Below the pieces are notes generated by a model. It ran no database searches and was not told the DNA's origin. It saw only the letters and a list, made by a program, of their open reading frames with translations. A program made the translations under genes and the position numbers. A stretch of DNA of 64,000 bases. Origin: Rheinheimera baltica DSM 14885. GTDB taxonomy: Bacteria; Pseudomonadota; Gammaproteobacteria; Enterobacterales; Alteromonadaceae. Positions within the stretch are counted from its first letter, which is position 1. The number at the start of each line of letters is the position of its first letter. Shown here piece by piece: positions 38,709-47,800 of the stretch. The DNA is taken from the NCBI RefSeq assembly GCF_000425345.1, contig NZ_AUDG01000004.1, forward strand, positions 62,001 to 126,000, given 5' to 3'.

Positions 38709-39457
38709 TCAGCCAAAAGTGGAGCAAGTTAATCCGCTCGTTACAGCAAAAAAAATACCGTAAAGCCGAACAGCTGTTTTTTGTAGAAGGCGAAAAAGCC
38801 GTATTAGAACTACTGGCCTCTACCTGGCAGGTCGAGGCCGTGTTTGGCACTGAAGTGTTTTTACAACGCTACCCGCTGCAACTGAAAACAGCGGCGCTGG
38901 TACAACAATGCAGCGCCGATGAACTGGTAAAAGTGGGTACTTTTACCAGTAACGACGCAGCACTGGCGGTGGTAAAAATGCCGCCACAAACCGATTTTGT
39001 AGCACATAGTCAAGGCTTTGTACTGGTACTGGATCAGATCAACGACCCGGGTAATCTGGGTACTATTATCCGCGTTGCTGACTGGTATGGTATCAAACAT
39101 ATTGTTTGTTCACCCGATACCACGGATTGTTACAACCCAAAAGTTATCGCTGCTGCCAAAGGCTCATTTTTGCGCGTAACGTTACACTACCAACCGCTGG
39201 CACCGCTTTTAACGGCGGCTACTCTACCTGTTTTTGGCGCTTATCTGGGCGGCGACTCAATACATCAGCTACGCTTACAACATTCTGGCGGCTATGTCGT
39301 TTTAGGTAATGAAGCCAACGGTATCAGTGCTGAACTGGAATCACTCATTGGTCGTAGAATTACCATACCTGCTTTTGGCGGTGCTGAATCTCTGAATGTC
39401 GGCATTGCCACAGCAATTATTTGCGACAACTTAGCCAGGCTGCAAACAACGCAGTAA
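38705..39457 (+). CDS. TrmH/SpoU-family RNA 2'-O-methyltransferase
   Basis: The 250-residue protein has an N-terminal RNA-binding substrate domain (KYRKAEQLFFVEGEKAVLEL) and a SPOUT methyltransferase fold with the three SpoU motifs: NDPGNLGTIIRVADW, VVLGNEANGIS and AESLNVGIATAII. It should methylate a ribose in rRNA or tRNA. Which site is unknown; the family contains RlmB, TrmH and TsnR-like enzymes. It overlaps the amidohydrolase gene by four bases, an unrelated partner. Confidence 0.9.
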   Translation: MISQKWSKLIRSLQQKKYRKAEQLFFVEGEKAVLELLASTWQVEAVFGTEVFLQRYPLQLKTAALVQQCSADELVKVGTFTSNDAALAVVKMPPQTDFVAHSQGFVLVLDQINDPGNLGTIIRVADWYGIKHIVCSPDTTDCYNPKVIAAAKGSFLRVTLHYQPLAPLLTAATLPVFGAYLGGDSIHQLRLQHSGGYVVLGNEANGISAELESLIGRRITIPAFGGAESLNVGIATAIICDNLARLQTTQ

Positions 39458-39478
39458 CGCTAAAATTGGGATGCAGTA

Positions 39479-40309
39479 ATGTTAGATTTTGCGAAGGTAG
39501 TGTATGCCATTTCGTGCCTGTTTATACCGCTTCAGTCAGTGTTGGCGGTAAGTCCTACGCCAAAAGAAGAGACAACTAATGTGGTCTATTTGGCTTCATT
39601 GGAGTGGCCTCCGTTTACAGGACAACACTTACCTGACGGTGGCAGGACCACGGCACTGGTTAGCGAAATTTTCCGCCAATTAGGCTATGTCGTTAAAATT
39701 GATTACTTACCCTGGTCACGCGCGGTTAAACTTAGCACAGGCAAAACGCCGAAATATTTAGCTTACTTCCCAGAATACCCACTACATGATGACGATTTGC
39801 GCTTATCGGGTTGTATTGGGTATAGCCATGTAGGCTTGGTTGAACACAAGAACGCTCCGCTACAAATAAGCTCAAGCGCTGATCTACAAAACTATACCCT
39901 GGGCGTAGTACAAGATTATGTTAATACCACCACCATTGACCAAATGATTAAGCAGCAAAGGTTAACCGTTAAAACCAGTTTGACCGATAAACAGAATTTA
40001 CTCCGTGTCGGGTACCAAAGACTCGATGGTGCAGTCATTGACTATGATGTGATGAAATATTTGCTGCAAACCGAACCAGACCTGGCAGAAATGGCACAGT
40101 CACTGCAGTTTAATAGTGCCGAATACGAACTGAAAACATTACACATGGCGGTAAATATAAACCATCCGCAAGCGAGCTTATTGCCCGTATTTAACAAATT
40201 CTTAAGCCAACATGGGTTAGTAAGTCAATATCCAACTTCGCTCAGCATTGAACAAGCTGGTTTATGTCAGCCTGAAGCGCCCATGACTCATATGACAACG
40301 GAACCTTAA
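39479..40309 (+). CDS. Periplasmic solute-binding-like protein (SBP_bac_3 type)
   Basis: The 276-residue protein has a signal peptide ending near residue 23 (SVLA) and a family 3 extracellular solute-binding fold, beginning NVVYLASLEWPPFTGQHLPD. No ABC permease or ATPase is next to it, so it may be a lone sensor-like or orphan binding protein, common in Alteromonadales. It abuts cysM with no gap, which could suggest amino-acid binding, but the ligand is not shown. Confidence 0.82.
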   Translation: MLDFAKVVYAISCLFIPLQSVLAVSPTPKEETTNVVYLASLEWPPFTGQHLPDGGRTTALVSEIFRQLGYVVKIDYLPWSRAVKLSTGKTPKYLAYFPEYPLHDDDLRLSGCIGYSHVGLVEHKNAPLQISSSADLQNYTLGVVQDYVNTTTIDQMIKQQRLTVKTSLTDKQNLLRVGYQRLDGAVIDYDVMKYLLQTEPDLAEMAQSLQFNSAEYELKTLHMAVNINHPQASLLPVFNKFLSQHGLVSQYPTSLSIEQAGLCQPEAPMTHMTTEP

Positions 40310-41194
40310 ATGCATTTCAACAGCATAGAACACTCTGTCGGCCAAACACGGCTGGTAAAATTACAACGTATGGCCGCTCATACCAACAGCACGGTATTGC
40401 TTAAGCTGGAAGGTGACAACCCGGCTGGTTCGGTAAAAGACCGTCCAGCGTTGAATATGATTGTGCAAGCCGAAGCGCGCGGCACAATAAAACCCGGTGA
40501 TCGCATTATTGAAGCCACCAGTGGCAACACCGGTATTGCTTTAGCCATGGCTGCAGCGATTAAAGGTTATAGTATGACGCTGATTATGCCGGATAACGCT
40601 ACGGAAGAACGCAAAAGTTCAATGCGTGCTTATGGTGCTGAACTTATTCTGGTGACGAAAGCAGAAGGCATGGAAGGCGCCCGTGATTTAGCGTTGGCAA
40701 TGCAAGCAGATGGCAAAGGCATTGTGCTGGACCAGTTTAATAACCCGGACAACCCGGCAGCACATTACGCCAGTACCGGGCCAGAAATTTGGCAGCAAAG
40801 CCAGCAGCAGATTACGCATTTTGTATCCAGCATGGGCACCACCGGCACTATTATGGGTGTGTCGCGTTATTTAAAAGAGCAAAACCCAGCAATACAGATT
40901 GTTGGCCTACAACCGGCTGAAGGCGCCAGTATTCCGGGCATTCGGCGTTGGCCGGAAGCTTACCTGCCCGGTTTTTTTGATAAAAGCCGTGTCGATCAGA
41001 TTATCGATATTACTCAGGACGATGCATTAACAGCAATGCGTCGCTTAGCGCGTGAAGAAGGCATCTTTGCCGGCGTTAGCTCCGGCGGCTCTGTGCATGC
41101 CGCGATACAACTGGCCGAGCAGCATGACAATGCCGTTATAGTGGCGATTATTTGCGATCGCGGAGATCGTTATTTATCTTCCGGAACTTTTTGA
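40310..41194 (+). CDS. cysM: Cysteine synthase B CysM
   Basis: CysM makes cysteine (or S-sulfocysteine from thiosulfate) from O-acetylserine using PLP. The PLP lysine is in NPAGSVKDRPALNM, the acetylserine loop is EATSGNTGIALAMAA, the phosphate-binding loop is SSMGTTGTIMGVSRYL, and the C terminus DRGDRYLSSGTF matches CysM rather than CysK. At 294 residues it is complete, slightly shorter at the C-terminal end than E. coli. Confidence 0.96.
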   Translation: MHFNSIEHSVGQTRLVKLQRMAAHTNSTVLLKLEGDNPAGSVKDRPALNMIVQAEARGTIKPGDRIIEATSGNTGIALAMAAAIKGYSMTLIMPDNATEERKSSMRAYGAELILVTKAEGMEGARDLALAMQADGKGIVLDQFNNPDNPAAHYASTGPEIWQQSQQQITHFVSSMGTTGTIMGVSRYLKEQNPAIQIVGLQPAEGASIPGIRRWPEAYLPGFFDKSRVDQIIDITQDDALTAMRRLAREEGIFAGVSSGGSVHAAIQLAEQHDNAVIVAIICDRGDRYLSSGTF

Positions 41195-41197
41195 TTG

Positions 41198-41299
41198 ATG
41201 CACCAAACCGTTGCGGCAAACTACTACGAGCAGCGGCTTGCATTTCACCTTGGCTATTGGCATAGTGCGCAAAAGCCACAACAGGTCAGACCACAATGA
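41198..41299 (+). CDS. Possible 33-residue small protein coupled to the DUF4442 gene
   Basis: An ATG four bases after the cysM stop opens a 33-codon frame whose TGA overlaps the ATG of the next gene (ATGA). The predicted peptide, starting MHQTVAANYYEQRLAFHLGY, is amphipathic with several aromatic residues and no membrane segment. I do not recognise it. The ribosome site is weak (CCGGAAC far upstream). The overlap pattern, common to true coupled genes here, is the main support. Confidence 0.35.
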   Translation: MHQTVAANYYEQRLAFHLGYWHSAQKPQQVRPQ

Positions 41300-41793
41300 G
41301 CCAGATAAAACCGAATAAACTGCAGCGAATCGTTACCAAATGCTACAAACTACCAAAATCGCTACAGGCCTTTGCGCTAAGCACGGTATTTGGCCGGGTG
41401 ATTAAATTTGCTGGCACTGCTGGGGTTGAAGTACTGGAATTGAAAGGCTCCCGCTCAGTCCTACGACTTAAAAACCGTAAAAAAGCGCAAAACCATATTG
41501 GTTCAGTACATGCCGCCGCCACAGGTTTATTGGCCGAATCTGCTACCGGTTTTTTGGTTGGCATTCATTTACCTGATAGCAAACTGCCGCTACTAAAACA
41601 GATGCAAATTGACTATGTTAAACGCTCTACCGGAGACTTAACCGCCGTTGCTACGCTTACAGAACAGCAAATTGCCGCCATGCATAGCGATGACAAAGGC
41701 GAAGTGACTGTCAATGTAACAATTACTGACAGTGCAAACATTGAACCAGTACAAGCGAAAATGACCTGGGCCTGGGTCCCCAAAAAGCGCTAA
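41296..41793 (+). CDS. DUF4442 hotdog-fold protein
   Basis: The 165-residue protein belongs to the DUF4442 family, with a predicted hotdog fold related to PaaI-type thioesterases. The segment NHIGSVHAAATGLLAESATG corresponds to the hotdog helix and catalytic-loop region of these enzymes. It is probably a cytoplasmic acyl-CoA thioesterase or binding protein; the substrate is unknown. It ends about 35 bases from the convergent channel gene. Confidence 0.85.
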   Translation: MSQIKPNKLQRIVTKCYKLPKSLQAFALSTVFGRVIKFAGTAGVEVLELKGSRSVLRLKNRKKAQNHIGSVHAAATGLLAESATGFLVGIHLPDSKLPLLKQMQIDYVKRSTGDLTAVATLTEQQIAAMHSDDKGEVTVNVTITDSANIEPVQAKMTWAWVPKKR

Positions 41794-41829
41794 AACCCGT
41801 TAATACGCTGTGGTGTTAGGGGGTTAGTC

Positions 41830-42630
41830 TCAGTCTTTATCCCGTTCCAGAATTTTAGGCAGTTTGCGATGACGCTCTTTCGCCACCTGTATGGCATCAC
41901 TAAATGCCGATGCCAGGATCCCGGTTGGCATCGCGATAATACACACCCCGGTTATTGCGGTGAAACCGGCTAACACCCGCCCCAACGCGGTTACCGGATA
42001 AACATCGCCATAACCCACTGTTGTCAGTGTGGCAACCGCCCACCAGGCACTGCGTAAAATAGAACCAAACGCCTCTGGCTGATGCGGGCCTTCCACCAAA
42101 TAAAGTAGCGTTGACGACATCAACAACAACGCTGCGGCAAAAATAGCGCTAACCAGTAGCTCATATCCACGGCTACGAACCGCTTCTATAATGCAATCCA
42201 TCGCCATGGAAAACCGCCCTAACCTGGCCAAACGCAACACCCGAATAAGCAATAACAACCGCAGTAATATCCCGCCGTTACCCAGATACACCGAAAACGC
42301 TACCGTTACCGCCAATAAATCAGCAATGGCCACAAAACTAAAAATGTAATGCCAGCGGCTTTTTACCTTTTCATTCTCTACACTCGTCCAAACCCGGGCT
42401 AAATATTCCAGCAAAAATATAGAGCCAAATATCAGCTCAGAATAACGAAACCAGTGCTCATTGCCCGTAACCACCATGGGCTCAGTTTGTAAAACCGCCA
42501 GCACAATACCGACAACAATCACCAGGGCGATAAACATATTCAGTAGCGTTAAGCCATCTTGCCGGCTAAGCTCCGGGTCTAACTGTATCGCCAGCTTGTG
42601 GCGCATAGCATGCCGTGATGATGCGGTCAT
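41830..42630 (-). CDS. Voltage-gated-type potassium channel
   Basis: The 266-residue protein is an ion_trans family channel with six membrane helices. The arginine-bearing S4 helix is LRLLLLIRVLRLARLGRFS and the pore has the potassium filter TTVGYGDVYP. The size and layout resemble bacterial Kv channels such as KvAP. It is a single gene, divergent from the EamA exporter with a 77-base gap. Confidence 0.92.
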   Translation of the reverse strand: MTASSRHAMRHKLAIQLDPELSRQDGLTLLNMFIALVIVVGIVLAVLQTEPMVVTGNEHWFRYSELIFGSIFLLEYLARVWTSVENEKVKSRWHYIFSFVAIADLLAVTVAFSVYLGNGGILLRLLLLIRVLRLARLGRFSMAMDCIIEAVRSRGYELLVSAIFAAALLLMSSTLLYLVEGPHQPEAFGSILRSAWWAVATLTTVGYGDVYPVTALGRVLAGFTAITGVCIIAMPTGILASAFSDAIQVAKERHRKLPKILERDKD

Positions 42631-42707
42631 AAGTTACCCAATGCTCCTTTAAGGTGGTTATTCGCTGGTGTTTTACTATGTCAGTTTTATAATACGTCAC
42701 CTGCTCT

Positions 42708-43613
42708 ATGTCGGCTAACCTTTTGTCTTACGAATACTTAGCATTACTTGCCGCGGCCTGCTGGGCGCTTGGCAGCTTATTGTCGGCACAGGCTGCAACG
42801 CATTTAGGGGCGTTTTGTTTTACCCGTTGGCGCATGCTGTGCGCAGGTTTTATGCTGTGGTGCATTGCCGCTTACACCGGCGGCTGGCAAAGTTTGTCGC
42901 TAAGCAATAGCAGCTTACTCATCGTTTCAGGGGTTATTGGTATTTTTATTGGCGACACCGCCCTGTTTGCCTCAATGAACCGCCTTGGCCCACGCCGCGC
43001 CGGCGTGTTGTTTGCTACCCATGCACTGTTTTCTGTAGTGCTGGCGTATTTCTTCCTTGGCGAAACCCAGTGGGGCTGGACACTTATCGGCAGCAGCCTG
43101 CTGGTTAGCGGCGTAATGACAGCGATATTTTTTGGCAAACGTAAAACCGAACTGCACGCCTGGGAGGCCAACCAAAGCCAGCTAAAAAGCGGAGTCGCGC
43201 TGGGTTTACTGGCCGCGCTGTGCCAGGCCGTGGCCACCTTAATGCTAAAGCCATTGATGGAAACCAGTATCGACGCCGTCTCTGCCAGCGCCGTACGCAT
43301 GACAACCGCCTTTGTGTTGCATCAGGTTATTTTTATGTTGGGCTTTCAGGTTGCGCGCGCTTATTTACCGATGACCAAACAGGTATTTTTACTGGTACTC
43401 ACTAACGCGGCATTATCAATGGTGCTGGGAATGACATTAATACTACAGGCATTGCGTCACGGCGATGCCGGTATGGTGGCGGTGTTATCCTCTGTTAGCC
43501 CGGTATTAGTACTGCCGCTACTCTGGCTGGTATATAAGCGCAGCCCGGCTTGGGGTGCCTGGCTGGGGGCTGCGCTTACTGTCGCGGGTACAATGCTGAT
43601 ATTACTCAAATAA
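42708..43613 (+). CDS. EamA/DMT-family exporter
   Basis: The 301-residue protein has ten membrane helices in two EamA repeats (about residues 10-140 and 165-300), the drug/metabolite transporter layout. The first repeat ends in LFATHALFSVVLAYFFLGE, the second in LSSVSPVLVLPLLWLVYKR. The substrate cannot be deduced. GC content and style match the neighbours. Confidence 0.88.
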   Translation: MSANLLSYEYLALLAAACWALGSLLSAQAATHLGAFCFTRWRMLCAGFMLWCIAAYTGGWQSLSLSNSSLLIVSGVIGIFIGDTALFASMNRLGPRRAGVLFATHALFSVVLAYFFLGETQWGWTLIGSSLLVSGVMTAIFFGKRKTELHAWEANQSQLKSGVALGLLAALCQAVATLMLKPLMETSIDAVSASAVRMTTAFVLHQVIFMLGFQVARAYLPMTKQVFLLVLTNAALSMVLGMTLILQALRHGDAGMVAVLSSVSPVLVLPLLWLVYKRSPAWGAWLGAALTVAGTMLILLK

Positions 43614-43934
43614 TGAGATGAACAAATAACAGCAGCAGCCTCCTGCCACTTAACCACAGCAGCTGAACACTGCCTGAAGTTATCACTTGCACCTAATGAT
43701 TAATTAGTAGACAATTGCCTGAAAAAGTGACAAGTGTGTTGTTTACAATGAACGAGTGTATCCGGTTTATTACCAGATAGCTGCGCTCCGGCTCAACGCA
43801 ACTGGTTGTTATCTTCAGCCCGCATTTCAGAATTCATTTCTCCCGCTACGATTAAGTTGTAGCCCGGCAATAAACTCTGAAAACACAGATTAGCAAGCCG
43901 CCGTGGTTGCACCTCAAAACCGGAATATACCACT
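43614..43934 (+). promoter_or_regulatory. Non-coding leader region of the giant surface-protein gene
   Basis: These 321 bases hold no coding frame that I can support. Near the 3' end (about 43868-43925) the order GGCAA, a hairpin CTCTG-AAAA-CACAG, then GCAAGCC is reminiscent of the core of class I cyclic-di-GMP riboswitches, followed by GGTT-N9-AACC. The match is incomplete: the usual GCAAAGCC is one A short, and I do not find the 3' receptor half. A promoter is likely around 43690-43760, but I cannot fix it. Confidence 0.3.
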
Positions 43935-44582
43935 ATGAAAAATACTTTGTTGAGGAAGCTCGGTGCTCTGCTTACCTCTTTTAAGATAGCCAAAAGCAAG
44001 AATTCTCTGGTTTGCTATATTGTTTTGAGTGCCGCAATGGCAATCATGACCCCAAATTTGTATGCAGCTGCTTTTGTCGATGATATGACCAACTCTGGTG
44101 AAAACGCTGATAGCCTTAATCGCACTCTTAGCAGTACCTCTTTCACTTACACGTTCACTAATGACGGCGACGGCCCTGCTGCGGGTGGTGGACTTGCATT
44201 CGATGCATTTGGAGCAGGCGGCACCGCGGGTATGACTCTTTTGTCCTCGACCTTTAATACAGGTACAACTGAGCGCGTAACCATCAGGCGCACAGATCTG
44301 GCCGATTTTGTATTTACCAGTATTTACATCGATAATCCGGGGGGGAACCAAAACGTCACTGTAGGCGGCTATCTGGATGGAGCGCTTGTGGGGTCAACCC
44401 AGAACTTCGCTACAGGTACTACAACGCTAAACTTTGGCAGCATCCTAGTGGATGAAGTCAGGTTGACTTCTACGGATTTTTTTGGGTTGGCTATTGATAA
44501 TTTTACAGGGAATACTACTCCTCCTGATTCCACCCCTCCCACCATAACCTCTGTTAATTCCAGCACTGCCAATGACACCTAA
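43935..44582 (+). CDS. N-terminal part of an interrupted giant Ig-repeat surface protein
   Basis: The 215-residue fragment has a long signal peptide ending near residue 46 (MTPNLYAAA) and a beta-rich, glycine/threonine-rich domain of unknown type, then a PPDSTPPTITSVNSSTAND linker beginning the first Ig-like unit. It stops at TAA (44580-44582). The same frame then stays open without interruption to 54701, and the codons after the stop (KVGDSISIQVNFDEPV) continue the same Ig domain. In such domains a tyrosine usually sits where the stop is, so TAT or TAC to TAA is the simplest explanation. On its own this fragment would be a secreted protein without an anchor. Confidence 0.8.
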   Translation: MKNTLLRKLGALLTSFKIAKSKNSLVCYIVLSAAMAIMTPNLYAAAFVDDMTNSGENADSLNRTLSSTSFTYTFTNDGDGPAAGGGLAFDAFGAGGTAGMTLLSSTFNTGTTERVTIRRTDLADFVFTSIYIDNPGGNQNVTVGGYLDGALVGSTQNFATGTTTLNFGSILVDEVRLTSTDFFGLAIDNFTGNTTPPDSTPPTITSVNSSTANDT

Positions 44583-44870
44583 AAGGTTGGTGACTCAATC
44601 AGCATCCAGGTAAACTTTGACGAGCCAGTCATCGTAACTGGCACGCCGCAACTTACACTGGAAACCGGCGCAACAGATCGTACGATTAATTACGCTAGCG
44701 GCAGCGGCTCAAGTACGCTGACCTTTTCTTACACGGTACAAGCCGGCGATAGCACGGCAGATTTAGATTACAGCGGCACGGGAGCCCTAACACTTAACGG
44801 CGGCACGATTAGAGATGCCGCGGCCAACAATGCCAACCGGACACTGGCAAGCCCCGGGGCAGCCAACTCC

Positions 44871-47800
44871 TTGGGCGCCAATAAAGCTATTGTTATTGAT
44901 GGAGTTGCACCAACTGTGAGTAGCGTTAGTGTTCCTGCGAACGCAACCTATATCTCAGGCCAGAATTTAGATTTCACGATTAATTTTAATGACAATGTGA
45001 CGGTCAATACCGGAGGCGGTACACCACAATTATCCATTACTGTTGGCGCGACAACTCGTCAAGCAACCTATCAAAGTGGTTCGGGAACCAGTGCATTATT
45101 ATTCCGTTACACCGTTCAAGCGGGAGAGTCTGATTCCGATGGTATTGCTGTCGGCACTTTGAGTGCGAATGGCGGTACCTTACGTGACTCAGCTTCTAAT
45201 GATGCTAACCTGACCCTCAATAGTGTGGGGGCAACAACCTCGGTATTTGTTGATGCAACTGCGCCAGCAGTTACGTCCGTCACTGTTCCGTCTAATGCTA
45301 CTTATACCGCAGGACAAAACCTGGATTTCAGCATTAACTTTAATGAAAACGTCACCGTTAATACCGGAGGCGGTACACCACAATTATCCATTACGGTTGG
45401 CGCGACAACTCGTCAAGCAACCTATCAAAGTGGTTCGGGAACCGGTGCTTTATTATTCCGTTACACCGTTCAAGCGGGAGAGTCTGATTCCGATGGTATT
45501 GCTATTGGAGCCTTGAGCGCCAATGGCGGCACCTTACGAGATGCCGTAAATAATGATGCCACGCTAACCTTAAATAGCGTAGGAGCAACCACCGGCGTGT
45601 TGGTTGATGCCGCAGCACCTACTGTGGCTTCTGTTTCCGTACCGGCCAATGCGACTTACATTAGCGGGCAAAACCTTGATTTTACGATTAACTTTAGTGA
45701 AAACATTACGGTAAACACTGGCGGAGGTACACCGCAATTGGCCATTACCGTCGGCGCGACAACTCGGCAAGCCACTTACATTAGTGGTAGCGGTACTTCG
45801 GCGTTACTGTTCCGCTATACCGTGCAAGCTGGCGATAGCGACACGGATGGTATTAGCATTGGCACCCTGGCTGCCAATGGCGGCACCTTGCGAGATGCCG
45901 TAAATAACGATGCCACGCTCACGTTAAATAGTGGAGGGGTAACCACCTCCGTGTTGGTTGATGCCTCAGCACCTGCTGTGGCTTCTGTTTCCGTACCGGC
46001 CAATGCCACTTACGTCAGTGGGCAAAACCTTGATTTTACGATTAACTTTAGTGAAAACATCACGGTAAATACCGGCGGAAGTACACCGCAATTAGCCATT
46101 ACCGTCGGCGCGACAACTCGGCAAGCCACTTACATAAGTGGTAGCGGTACCTCGGCGTTACTGTTCCGCTATACCGTGCAAACTGGCGATAGCGACACGG
46201 ATGGTATTAGCATTGGCACCCTGGCCGCCAATGGTGGCACCTTACGAGATGCCGTAAATAACGATGCCACGCTCACGTTAAATAGCGTTGGGGCAACCAC
46301 TGCCGTGCTGGTTGATGCGGTAGCGCCTGATGTGCCTTCGGTACCCGATCTTACGACAGACTCAGATACAGGAGCATCCAGCACCGACAATATCACCTTT
46401 GACACCACACCTACTTTTGTTGGTGTTGCAGAAGCCAATAGCACTGTTAGCCTGGCTTCTTCCGTTGATGGCCCCTTGGCCAATACTACTGCAGATGGCT
46501 CAGGTAACTGGTCGTTAACCAGTGGCGTATTATCTCAAGGCAACCACAACATTATCGCACTAGCCGCTGATACTGCTGGCAATACATCAGTGGCATCCGC
46601 TGCGCTAAGCATAACCATTGACACCACAGTACCTGCTATTAACTATGCCGCTTTTGACCAAAATCAGGTAACCACCGAAAACCAGACAGCACTGAGTGTA
46701 ACGCTTAACGGTGCAGAAACTGGCACCACGGCCAGCTATAGCATTAGCAGTAGTGGTGGTGGCACCGCAGTAACAGCGTCTAATCTGGCAATTACTGATG
46801 CTGCACAACAATTTACCGGCATAGATCTATCCGGTCTGGCTGACGGTTCAATTACACTTAGCTTTACACTGACAGACACCGCAGGTAACACCCGGAATGT
46901 TTTGAATTATCTGACCAAGGATTTGTCAGCACCGGTAAACAATGTGCCGGCCTCGGTAAGTGTTAGTACCGTAGACACGCTACCGTTTGTCGGCGCCAAT
47001 CTTATCAGCGTAACCGAAACCAGTGATCTAACTACCGTGCTTAGCGTCAGTAGCGGCAGTTTTTATGTCGACGAAGCTGCTGCAGCCTGCATGACCATTA
47101 CCGGCAATAATAGCGGCAGTGTGTCTATTCAAGGCCTGTCAGCAAACGTAAATGATGTGCTGGCCACGCTGGTTTACACCCCGGATGGCAACGGTGACTT
47201 CACTATATCTGTCACATCTACCGATGCGTTCAGCAACAGCGATACTGATAATATCGCCCTGACGGTTACGGCTACCACCCTACTGGCAACATCACCGTCA
47301 GACACCGGTCTGGATGCCACCATAGACACCGACTTTGATACTGACAAAAACGACGGTGATGGCTTAAGCCTGCGTGAAGCGCTGCATTATGCGCGCAGTG
47401 GCGATACCATTACTTTTGATTTTGATAACAGCACCGCCGGTAACCAGGGCGGCACGATTAACTTAGGTGGCAACAACCCTCTGGTAATGGCGCAGAGTGG
47501 TGTGACGCTGGATGGCGATACAGATAATAACGGCACAAGAGATGTGACTATTTTCGGTGGAAACAATGGCCGCGTGCTAACCATGAACGCCAATGTCACC
47601 GACATTACCATTGAGTCGATGGCCCTAACGGGCGGCTCTGCCGCTTCTGGCGGTGCAATTTACATGGACGCTGGTAGCAGCCTAACTACAAAGAACGCCG
47701 AAATCAGCTACAACAATGCTATTTCTGGCGCGGCAGTTTATGCAGTGCAGGGCGCAAGCCTGACGCTTATCAATTCGAGATTAAGCGGAAACAATACTGA

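Noticed and set aside
44898-46313. CRISPR-like or mobile-element repeats
   Set aside because: The 354-base units are contiguous, keep one reading frame and encode Ig-like domains; there are no spacers, inverted ends or transposase.
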